Source: an uncultured Rhodospirillaceae bacterium (GTDB lineage Bacteria > Pseudomonadota > Alphaproteobacteria > RF32 > CAG-239). From it: a stretch of 8,363 bases of DNA. The notes beneath the pieces are model-generated. The model saw only the letters and a list, made by a program, of their open reading frames with translations, ran no database searches and was not told the DNA's origin. The position numbers and the translations under genes are program-made. Where the stretch lies: positions 1 through 8,363 of the forward strand of contig OMQI01000009.1 in assembly GCA_900313185.1 (NCBI GenBank), given 5' to 3'. This document shows positions 1 through 4,771 of the stretch, piece after piece. The stretch's first letter is position 1. The number at the start of each line of letters is the position of its first letter.

Positions 1-6
1 AAGTTA

Positions 7-83
7 CGGAGTGTAGCTCAGCCTGGTAGAGCGCTACGTTCGGGACGTAGAAGTCGCTGGTTCGAATCCCGTCACTCCGACCA
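7..83 (+). tRNA. tRNA-Pro (anticodon CGG)
   Basis: A complete 77-base tRNA with encoded CCA at 81-83. The acceptor stem pairs 7-13 with 73-79 without mismatch. The D stem is 16-19/29-32. The anticodon stem 34-38/46-50 (CTACG/CGTAG) closes the loop TTCGGGA at 39-45, putting anticodon CGG at 41-43 with a G on its 3' side, as expected for proline tRNAs reading CCG. The T loop TTCGAAT is 61-67. The first acceptor pair C-G is also a proline tRNA feature. One oddity: the T stem 56-60/68-72 has a U-C mismatch between 58 and 70 and a G-U pair between 56 and 72. The promoter lies outside the window. Confidence 0.96.
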
Positions 84-86
84 AAC

Positions 87-120
87 AAAAAAAACCACCA
101 TTTGAGGTGGTTTTTTTGTT
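87..120 (+). terminator. Rho-independent terminator of tRNA-Pro
   Basis: The arm AAAACCACC (91-99) pairs perfectly with GGTGGTTTT (106-114) around a 6-base loop, followed by a T-rich tail to 120. It starts a few bases after the CCA end of the tRNA, so it ends that transcript. The A-run before the stem is nearly symmetrical to the T-run after it, so the hairpin could also act on the other strand, but no gene is seen there to be terminated. Confidence 0.9.
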
Positions 121-149
121 TTTAAGCATTTAAGTAGGATTGTGTTAGA

Positions 150-166
150 TGCTATCCGAAATAGCA
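150..166. repeat. Short inverted repeat in the tRNA-GNAT gap
   Basis: TGCTAT (150-155) and ATAGCA (161-166) form a perfect 6-bp stem with a CCGAA loop. No uninterrupted T-run follows, so it is a poor terminator. It lies about 50 bases upstream of the probable GNAT promoter. It may be a weak RNA hairpin or a protein site, or chance in AT-rich DNA. Otherwise nothing else was seen between 121 and 216. Confidence 0.35.
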
Positions 167-216
167 AATCTTTAGGTTTTATATGAATTATTTTTCCTCA
201 AGTTGATTTAAGATAT

Positions 217-245
217 TTGACTTTTTCTTTAATAATGTTTAAATT
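217..245 (+). promoter_or_regulatory. Probable promoter of the GNAT gene
   Basis: TTGACT (217-222), a 17-base spacer and TAAATT (240-245) match the sigma-70 pattern. Transcription would start near 252, leaving a very short leader with the ribosome site AGGAG at 255-259. The call rests on pattern and position only; AT-rich DNA gives many near matches. Confidence 0.5.
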
Positions 246-265
246 TCTGAATATAGGAGTAAAAT

Positions 266-718
266 ATGCAATTTGAGATAATTACCAAAAATTCGAAATT
301 GACAACTATGTTGTTAGATATTCTGCAAAAAGAATGGTCGGAAGCTTATGGTTGGTTAACAGATGTTATTGATGATTGGTCTTTAACCGATTTTCCGCAA
401 ATTGTCGTAGCAACTGAAAATGGAAAAATTATAGGTTATTATTCACTTGTTGCTCAAGAATTGGTGAAAGATAATCATAATTATACACCGTGGTTGGGAA
501 CATTGTTTATCAGAAAAAAGTATCGAGGAAATCATTATAGTCCCATATTACTAGAAAATGCCTGTCACCATATTAAAGATATGGGATATGATAATCTTTT
601 TTTAGCTACGGAACATATAGGTTATTATGAAAAATTTGGTTTTGAAGAAATATGGCTAGGGTTATACTTATGGGGAGCTCCTACGAAATTTTATAAGAAA
701 ACTTTAACAACCTATTAA
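266..718 (+). CDS. GNAT family N-acetyltransferase
   Basis: A 150-residue protein, normal size for a single GNAT domain, which moves an acetyl group from acetyl-CoA to an amine. The acceptor cannot be read from the sequence. The central strands (about residues 45-62, with the NGKIIGYYSL turn) lead into motif A at about 77-105: a beta strand LGTLFIRKKYRG followed by NHYSPILLENA at the start of the helix, the acetyl-CoA pyrophosphate loop. The first glycine of the R-x-x-G-x-G/A pattern is seen but the usual second small residue is less clear. The end GYYEKFGFEEI (119-129) is the typical GNAT motif B. No signal peptide, so it is cytoplasmic. AGGAG six bases before the ATG supports the start. The gene is single, with its own promoter. 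Its middle (421-660) is about 30% GC, against about 41% in the next gene (1021-1260), which may mean recent acquisition beside the tRNA. Confidence 0.9.
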   Translation: MQFEIITKNSKLTTMLLDILQKEWSEAYGWLTDVIDDWSLTDFPQIVVATENGKIIGYYSLVAQELVKDNHNYTPWLGTLFIRKKYRGNHYSPILLENACHHIKDMGYDNLFLATEHIGYYEKFGFEEIWLGLYLWGAPTKFYKKTLTTY

Positions 719-800
719 AATAACATAATTTTTATAAACATAAACTTTAATTAAAGATAAGTCTCTAAAAGTTTGTCTGAACATTTATTTATTTTTCCTC

Positions 801-829
801 TTGAATATTGAAAAAAATAGTGTTAAAAT
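801..829 (+). promoter_or_regulatory. Probable promoter of the HNH/SUKH unit
   Basis: TTGAAT (801-806), a 17-base spacer and TAAAAT (824-829) form a good sigma-70 match. Transcription would begin near 836, just before the ribosome site GGGAG (841-845). The leader is so short that little 5' regulation seems possible. A perfect 12-base palindrome CTTTAATTAAAG lies upstream at 745-756, of unknown meaning. Confidence 0.55.
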
Positions 830-851
830 TTAGACAAAATGGGAGAAAGAT

Positions 852-2138
852 ATGGCTGGAGCTATATTTCATAATACCGATATAGAACACGACAAAACCG
901 AAATTACAACACAAGAACAAGCGGCTTTGTTGAAGCGTCGTATTGAGGAAATGAAACGGAATAAAACAAATTTATTTGTCGGACAGCCAATGGCTAAGCA
1001 ATCCGATGACGAATGTTATGCGGAAATAGCGGCCTCCTGCCAAAAGTTTATTAATGAGCCGAGCGCAGCAAATGAGCAAGAGTTAGCCAAAACACTGGAA
1101 AAGCATAATTTACAATTGTATTGTTATACGGCAGATATTACTTCTGAGGATAAGAAAAACGTTGCCAGAATGGCTTTTAACGGTTACGTGGATAGACCTC
1201 AAGAATATCAGCTATCCTCCCTTGTTCGTAATATGAAGAACAGACCGGCGGAAAGATTGTCGACGACTCCTGATGACTATAACTTGGCAAATTCAAGTAC
1301 GTGGAATGTGTTTAAGCAGATTCCTGAATTTGCGGCTATTGAAGATAAGGTAAAGAAAGGACTTTCGGTTTTGGGTATTCCTCCCGAAAAATTGTCAGAA
1401 CTGAAAGTTAAGGATTTTTGTTATATAATTAACGAACAAATGAGAAACTCTGCGAGCGGTGGAGCAGCCAGAGTATTTAATGAGAGTTATAAAGCTCGTA
1501 ATACCAAACGTTTTATTGAAGAAAATGAAGAAGAGTTTAGGGCCGGATTATTGGCTATGCCGGGGGTCAAAAAGGAATACGTTGAAACTCTTATTCGTGC
1601 TATGAAAAAGGGAATTACTGATTTAACCAAATACAAAGAGAAAGGGCAACCGGTTTGGAAAGATGAATGGGCAGATCAACCCGTTTTAGATGTACATCAT
1701 ATAGTTAATATCAAAGATTCTGCTACGAAAGAGGCACAGGGGAAGAAATGGACGGATATTAACAATTATGAAAATATGTGCTTTGTTGTGCGTTATCCGC
1801 AACACGATGCTATGCACGCTTTGGAACAAGATTTGCAAGGCAATTATCATAATGATATTTTCAGCAATCGTAAAATTGGAAAGAAGACTTTTTATCGTAT
1901 TCAACCGCCGGAAGGTGTGCGTTGTATGCTCGGCTTCCATAATATGATTTATGATCGTAAGTATTTGGGGTTGCCGGAAAAGGAAAAGGCTGAAATTAAA
2001 CAGAGGGCGGAAAATAATCCGAACAGAGTAAGCGGTAGTCACGGACGTACATATTCAAACGAGGCAAAGGATCCGTATAAATCACGTCAAGATTGGAGAA
2101 ACAGAGGTCGATATGATGCCAGATATGGAGAGAATTAA
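852..2138 (+). CDS. HNH-motif nuclease-like protein, candidate toxin or defence effector
   Basis: A 428-residue protein that I do not recognise as a whole. The middle holds a convincing HNH pattern: DVHHI at 280-284 (H282, H283), NYENMC at 305-310 (N308) and HDAMH at 318-322 (H318, H322). The spacing matches the HH...N...H metal-binding ββα core that cuts nucleic acids. Residues 1 to about 265 are mostly hydrophilic and probably helical, with no domain I can name. About 105 residues follow the motif, ending in a basic, Arg/Tyr/Gly-rich tail (about 390-428). There is no signal peptide or membrane segment. GGGAG six bases before the ATG supports the start. The end overlaps the next gene by 26 bases; that gene looks like a SUKH immunity protein, which is why a toxin role is suggested. 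It could instead be a stand-alone defence or phage-derived nuclease. The nuclease motif is fairly sure; the biological role is inference. Confidence 0.7.
   Translation: MAGAIFHNTDIEHDKTEITTQEQAALLKRRIEEMKRNKTNLFVGQPMAKQSDDECYAEIAASCQKFINEPSAANEQELAKTLEKHNLQLYCYTADITSEDKKNVARMAFNGYVDRPQEYQLSSLVRNMKNRPAERLSTTPDDYNLANSSTWNVFKQIPEFAAIEDKVKKGLSVLGIPPEKLSELKVKDFCYIINEQMRNSASGGAARVFNESYKARNTKRFIEENEEEFRAGLLAMPGVKKEYVETLIRAMKKGITDLTKYKEKGQPVWKDEWADQPVLDVHHIVNIKDSATKEAQGKKWTDINNYENMCFVVRYPQHDAMHALEQDLQGNYHNDIFSNRKIGKKTFYRIQPPEGVRCMLGFHNMIYDRKYLGLPEKEKAEIKQRAENNPNRVSGSHGRTYSNEAKDPYKSRQDWRNRGRYDARYGEN
2103..2108 (+). promoter_or_regulatory. Ribosome binding site deciding the SUKH start
   Basis: AGAGGT lies inside the end of the HNH gene, four bases before the ATG at 2113. 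It fits that ATG better than the in-frame ATGs at 2116 and 2125, and implies translational coupling between the two genes. Confidence 0.55.
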
Positions 2139-2523
2139 AGTGCAAGTCGGTTGCAATGAGCCGGCAAGCGAAGCGCAGATTAAAATTTGTAATATTAAAT
2201 TAAAGCAAAATAACTTACCGGAATTGCCGGTAGAATATACCGAGGTGCTGAAAATTTGCAATGGTTTTTCTAATGAAGATGCGGCTGTTTTCGGGGTAGA
2301 AATAAAAAATAACAATTGGTTCAAAGATATTGCTGTTTTTAATATAGATTATTTTCACGGTAATGGTGCAAATTGGCTGATTTTGGGGCAAGATGATTTC
2401 TTTTATTTTATATATGATGCCGAGCAGAAAAAATATTATATAGCGGACAGAGATACCTTAGACGAGGAATGTTCCGACTCCGATTATATGTTGCCGTTGG
2501 AATATATATTGCGAATAGAGTAG
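2113..2523 (+). CDS. SMI1/KNR4 (SUKH) family protein, probable immunity protein
   Basis: A 136-residue acidic cytoplasmic protein. The pattern LPELPVEYTEVLKICNGF (35-52), a short helix followed by L...-NG-F, then FGVE (60-63), is the N-terminal signature of the SMI1/KNR4 superfamily. The second half, WLILGQDD (88-95), the strand FFYFIYD (96-102) and a final helix with LPLEYIL (127-133), fits the rest of the fold. SUKH proteins are known as immunity proteins that bind and neutralise many toxin families, nucleases among them, and are usually encoded just downstream of the toxin. Here the gene overlaps the HNH gene by 26 bases and has no promoter of its own, so it would be made along with it. 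The partner assignment is from position, not from residues. A housekeeping SMI1/KNR4-like role is the alternative. Confidence 0.72.
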   Translation: MMPDMERIKVQVGCNEPASEAQIKICNIKLKQNNLPELPVEYTEVLKICNGFSNEDAAVFGVEIKNNNWFKDIAVFNIDYFHGNGANWLILGQDDFFYFIYDAEQKKYYIADRDTLDEECSDSDYMLPLEYILRIE

Positions 2524-2528
2524 GAAGG

Positions 2529-2969
2529 TTAACAAGCTACTTCTTCGGTTTCCAAAATATCGCACGCTTGTTGTAAAAAATTCATTTCATCCATAACAAA
2601 GCTGTTGAGCATAAGCATTGTATCATCTCCAATGTTGAGATAACGTGCTATGTTGTGGATCACTTTTGTTTCATCACCGGATATAACTCCGTCTACCGAA
2701 GCGGCAAACCATAAGCAATGCAATAAATCCAAAGCAACCTCTCGTGTGTTTATAAGCTGCAAGAGATAAGGCAAATCATCAATAGATTTTACAATATACA
2801 ACTTCTGTAAATCATCAGTTGTTAAATTAAAACGTTTGATAACTTTTTTTACAAATTCTTTCTCAATATATTCGGGGTTGTTATCAGCTTTGGCCAAAAA
2901 TATAAGTAAACTTATGTATGCCAATTTTTGAGCCTCGTTTAATGGAAGAGGATTATATAGATTTTGCAT
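2529..2969 (-). CDS. TerB-like protein
   Basis: A 146-residue helical protein with the two-repeat layout of the TerB/DjlA-N-like fold. The first half has ISLLIFLAKADNNPEYIEKE (about 19-38), and the second has CLWFAASVDGVISGDE (about 85-100) followed by IARYLNI. The two acidic AD-x...E and VDG-x-I-x-x-x-E segments are where TerB proteins bind metal. TerB is known from tellurite resistance and stress-related gene sets, but single TerB-like genes are widespread and mostly of unknown role. None of the other ter genes is visible here, so tellurite resistance should not be inferred. No signal peptide. A strong ribosome site AAGGAGA (complement of 2976-2982) lies six bases before the ATG. The gene converges on the SUKH gene with only five bases between the stop codons and no clear terminator between them. 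Confidence 0.7.
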   Translation of the reverse strand: MQNLYNPLPLNEAQKLAYISLLIFLAKADNNPEYIEKEFVKKVIKRFNLTTDDLQKLYIVKSIDDLPYLLQLINTREVALDLLHCLWFAASVDGVISGDETKVIHNIARYLNIGDDTMLMLNSFVMDEMNFLQQACDILETEEVAC

Positions 2970-2991
2970 TCTTAATCTCCTTGCTTATGTG

Positions 2992-3019
2992 AAGCTATAA
3001 TATTAAAATTTCTTGTCAA
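2992..3019 (-). promoter_or_regulatory. Possible promoter of the TerB-like gene
   Basis: Reading leftward, a perfect TTGACA (complement of 3014-3019) is followed after 16 bases by TAGCTT (complement of 2992-2997). The alternative -10 TATAGC at 14 bases is closer to consensus but too near. It comes directly after the terminator of the upstream gene, so the TerB-like gene needs a promoter about here. Confidence 0.45.
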
Positions 3020-3020
3020 T

Positions 3021-3052
3021 AAAAAAACTGCTTAACTGTGAAAGTTAAGCAG
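3021..3052 (-). terminator. Rho-independent terminator of the 184-residue gene
   Basis: CTGCTTAAC (3028-3036) and GTTAAGCAG (3044-3052) form a perfect 9-bp stem with a 7-base loop. On the - strand it is followed by seven T residues (complement of 3021-3027). The stem includes the stop codon and the last codons of the gene, so the signal is built into the coding end. On the + strand there is no T-run, so it works one way. Confidence 0.88.
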
Positions 3053-3586
3053 CCCGTTTTGTTTACGGTATTCGTATACCTTTTTCTTGTAGGTCTGAGC
3101 ATATTCTGGATTTTCCGAAGTCTGCTCACGCAACGATTCATCGATACTTACTAAAATGCGGTACAAATCCTCGCTTAAGCTACGTCCACATCTGCTGATG
3201 GCGGAAAGTAAAGGTAGAAATACCTTGTCACACTTTTCTTTTTTTATGACGTGACAAATCTTTTCGGCAAAATCAGTATTGTATCCGTGACTTTTTATAT
3301 CGGAACAAATGATTTTAACCGCCATAGAACTCCTTATTTCCGTAATCAGAAAATCAAGAGCTTCGTTAGTCAGAGAGTAATGAGACATATAGTCTCTCAA
3401 CACCTTATACCAACGAGAATCTTTTTGTTCGGTTGATACACGATAGACCAGAGCTTTTTCTTCTTCGGCAGACAGAGGGGTAACGTAAAAACTGCCGTTT
3501 CCTCCAACAACCTGATTTTTAAATACTTTTTCGACAAAGCATTCCGGTTGATCATTCTCAATTAAAGAAATCAGATTTTTTTCCAT
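3032..3586 (-). CDS. Protein of unknown function, 184 residues
   Basis: I do not recognise this protein. It is soluble, with no signal peptide or membrane segment, and looks mostly helical. A short N-terminal part with a Gly-rich turn VVGGNGSF (26-33) is followed by helices at about 40-90, 103-117, 121-131 and 138-153, and a Lys/Tyr-rich end (about 160-176). It holds five cysteines (C16, C94, C111, C119, C133) without a clear metal-binding pattern. The arrangement could be a helical-repeat or adaptor-type fold, but that is a guess. The start is the only reasonable ATG, though its ribosome site is poor. It has its own promoter and terminator, so it forms a single-gene transcript between the small charged gene and the TerB-like gene. 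The steady reading frame, good promoter and tight terminator make it a real gene. Confidence 0.75.
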   Translation of the reverse strand: MEKNLISLIENDQPECFVEKVFKNQVVGGNGSFYVTPLSAEEEKALVYRVSTEQKDSRWYKVLRDYMSHYSLTNEALDFLITEIRSSMAVKIICSDIKSHGYNTDFAEKICHVIKKEKCDKVFLPLLSAISRCGRSLSEDLYRILVSIDESLREQTSENPEYAQTYKKKVYEYRKQNGLLNFHS

Positions 3587-3619
3587 AAATATACTTTAAT
3601 TATTTAATAAATATTCGTA

Positions 3620-3636
3620 ACACTAAAAGGTAGTGT
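3620..3636. repeat. Inverted repeat over the promoter, possible operator
   Basis: ACACTA (3620-3625) and TAGTGT (3631-3636) are a perfect 6-bp inverted repeat with a 5-base spacer. It covers most of the -10 and the predicted start of transcription of the 184-residue gene. That position suits a repressor site, but the same bases could form a small hairpin in the leader RNA, or the match may be chance. Confidence 0.35.
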
Positions 3637-3661
3637 ACGCTAAATTGATGGTTTTTGTCAA
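3632..3661 (-). promoter_or_regulatory. Probable promoter of the 184-residue gene
   Basis: Reading leftward, TTGACA (complement of 3656-3661), an 18-base spacer and TACACT (complement of 3632-3637) give a perfect -35 and a good -10. Transcription would start near 3625, leaving a leader of about 39 bases. This makes the gene independent of the upstream small gene. Confidence 0.6.
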
Positions 3662-3691
3662 TATAAAAATGGAAGAAAAAAAGAGAAAATA

Positions 3692-3994
3692 CTAGCTATA
3701 TGTTCTTTGACCACGAGAACGTTGGCGCTGATAAACACGGCTCATCACATTTTGTCTTTCTTTGTGGCGCTGATCTTCTTTCATACGTTCTTCACGGTTG
3801 TTTTCATTTATTATCGGAGCAACCCGCATCGGATCTTGCTGCTCAAGCTGTGACAGACTTCTGACGAAGGCTGACATTTCGGCATTTTTTTGCTTTTCGG
3901 CATCGGCCTTCTTTTTATAAGCATCATAACCTGTCTGTTGCTCCATTTGACGCAACAAAGAATTTATTTTTCGCTCATTTTTTGCAGTTGCCAT
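3692..3994 (-). CDS. Small highly charged protein of unknown function
   Basis: A 100-residue protein of no family known to me. It is very polar: rich in Gln, Arg, Lys and Glu, with few hydrophobic residues beyond a helix at about 43-55. Residues 1-55 could form a helix or coiled coil (INSLLRQMEQQ, then YKKKADAEKQKNAEM). Residues 65-100 are strongly basic and probably disordered, with several Arg-Gln pairs near the end (YQRQRSRGQR). The basic tail could contact nucleic acid or another protein, but nothing shows this directly. A strong ribosome site GGGGGA (complement of 4001-4006) lies six bases before the ATG, supporting a translated gene despite the simple composition. It is divergent from the dipeptidase gene. 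No clear hairpin terminator follows, only a T-rich stretch on its strand. Confidence 0.65.
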   Translation of the reverse strand: MATAKNERKINSLLRQMEQQTGYDAYKKKADAEKQKNAEMSAFVRSLSQLEQQDPMRVAPIINENNREERMKEDQRHKERQNVMSRVYQRQRSRGQRTYS

Positions 3995-4018
3995 AGCTTA
4001 TCCCCCGTTGTTGTTATA

Positions 4019-4047
4019 ACTTTATCATATTTTTGTAGACAAAGCAA
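4019..4047 (-). promoter_or_regulatory. Possible promoter of the small charged gene
   Basis: Reading leftward, TTGCTT (complement of 4042-4047), a 17-base spacer and TAAAGT (complement of 4019-4024). An alternative, TTGTCT with 18 bases to TATAAC (complement of 4013-4042), is closer to consensus in the -10 but would start transcription at or inside the ribosome site. Either way it overlaps the divergent promoter of the dipeptidase gene. Confidence 0.38.
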
Positions 4048-4062
4048 GGTATTTTTTGTAGA
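4028..4062 (+). repeat. Direct repeat TTTTTGTAGA in the divergent promoter region
   Basis: TTTTTGTAGA occurs at 4030-4039 and again at 4053-4062, 23 bases apart, each preceded by TA (or TA plus one more T). The copies flank the shared -35 area of two divergent promoters. Two spaced copies of a site could be regulator half-sites, but T-runs are common here and chance is possible. Confidence 0.3.
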
Positions 4063-4064
4063 TT
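4036..4064 (+). promoter_or_regulatory. Possible promoter of the dipeptidase operon
   Basis: TAGACA (4036-4041), a 17-base spacer and TAGATT (4059-4064) resemble a sigma-70 promoter. The predicted start near 4071 leaves room for the ribosome site at 4078-4083. Its -35 abuts the -35 of the leftward promoter, so the two may compete. Confidence 0.38.
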
Positions 4065-4077
4065 ATGGATAATTGTT

Positions 4078-4083
4078 GAGGAG
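4078..4083 (+). promoter_or_regulatory. Ribosome binding site deciding the dipeptidase start
   Basis: GAGGAG lies eight bases before the ATG at 4092. A longer reading from the GTG at 4083 is possible on paper, but that GTG begins on the last base of this site, so it cannot be the start it serves. Confidence 0.75.
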
Positions 4084-4091
4084 TGTTTAAG

Positions 4092-4709
4092 ATGGAAAAT
4101 ACTGATTTGATTTTGTTTGAAAATCCGCATTTTATTATAGATATGATGTATGCTCGTAAAAATAATATGACGGGTCGTGCCGTGTATGAAGAAATCGGGT
4201 TCGGTAACAAAGCTTATGTTCATAAAAAAGTGGCTGAGAAATTGTTATCTTTGGTGCCTATTTTAGAAGAAAATGATTATAAAATGCGGATTTGTGATGC
4301 TTATCGTCCGCCGTTGGCTCATAATAAACTATTGGAAATTATTCCGAGAGAGGGCTTTTTTGCGGCTACGGCAGAGCGTTCGAATCATTGTCATGGAACT
4401 GCGGTTGACGTCTGTTTAACCGATGTTAAGGGTAATAATTTGGATTATCCGACACAAATCGATGCGTATGAGGATAAATATCGTCTGCAAGTGGCAGATG
4501 GAAATTTTGATGAGTTTTTTATTCACTTGAAAAAAGCACGACATGATTATATGGAAGCAAGTGATTTGCAGATTGCCAATCGTAAGTTTTTAAAAGATTT
4601 GATGGAAAGTCACGGCTTTTCTTCAATAAGTCACGAATGGTGGCACTACAATATCAATGACTATGCTTTATATCCGTTGGTTGAATGGAATAACCGTAAA
4701 GCTCTTTAA
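4092..4709 (+). CDS. D-alanyl-D-alanine dipeptidase (VanX/DdpX type, peptidase M15D)
   Basis: A 205-residue zinc enzyme that splits D-Ala-D-Ala into D-alanine. All active-site pieces are visible: DAYRPP at 69-74 with the substrate-binding Arg (R72), the SxHxxGxAxD zinc motif at 97-106 (H99 and D106 as ligands), and HEWWHYN at 181-187 with catalytic E182 and zinc ligand H185. Length matches the family (about 190-205). There is no signal peptide, so it acts in the cytoplasm, where such enzymes recycle D-Ala-D-Ala from cell-wall turnover as a nutrient. In vancomycin-resistant Gram-positives VanX does this reaction with VanH and VanA; neither is present here, so a resistance role is not supported. 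The start is the ATG with GAGGAG eight bases upstream. lemA follows after 62 bases with no clear promoter or terminator between, so co-transcription is likely. Confidence 0.92.
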   Translation: MENTDLILFENPHFIIDMMYARKNNMTGRAVYEEIGFGNKAYVHKKVAEKLLSLVPILEENDYKMRICDAYRPPLAHNKLLEIIPREGFFAATAERSNHCHGTAVDVCLTDVKGNNLDYPTQIDAYEDKYRLQVADGNFDEFFIHLKKARHDYMEASDLQIANRKFLKDLMESHGFSSISHEWWHYNINDYALYPLVEWNNRKAL

Positions 4710-4771
4710 TATTTTTTTAGTTTTCGTAGGTTACAATTTGTACAGAGTTTATTTTTGAGAAAGGAACAGTT

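Noticed and set aside
1686..2042. 118-residue open frame on the - strand inside the HNH gene
   Set aside because: It is fully antisense to a gene with recognisable motif and good start signals, and its translation shows no plausible domain.
2082..2324. 80-residue - strand frame across the HNH/SUKH junction
   Set aside because: It is antisense to the SUKH gene, which has a recognisable family signature; no ribosome site supports the frame.
2529..2969. Tellurite resistance operon
   Set aside because: Only a TerB-like fold is visible; no other ter gene lies in the window.
3251..3436. 61-residue + strand frame inside the 184-residue gene
   Set aside because: It is antisense to a gene with clear promoter and terminator and has no start signal.
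4083..4091. GTG start adding three residues to the dipeptidase
   Set aside because: The GTG begins on the last base of the ribosome site GAGGAG, which is correctly spaced for the ATG at 4092.
4014..4223. Short - strand frames at the start of the dipeptidase gene
   Set aside because: They overlap the conserved dipeptidase coding region and the divergent promoter area, and their translations look random.
4378..4386. GTTCGAATC matching the T arm of the tRNA, as a possible attachment site
   Set aside because: Only nine bases match, and they fall in the codons before the conserved zinc motif of the dipeptidase, so chance is the better explanation.
4092..4709. Vancomycin resistance gene vanX
   Set aside because: The enzyme type fits but no VanH, VanA, VanR or VanS gene is present, and the context suggests a Gram-negative host, so a dipeptide salvage role is more likely.
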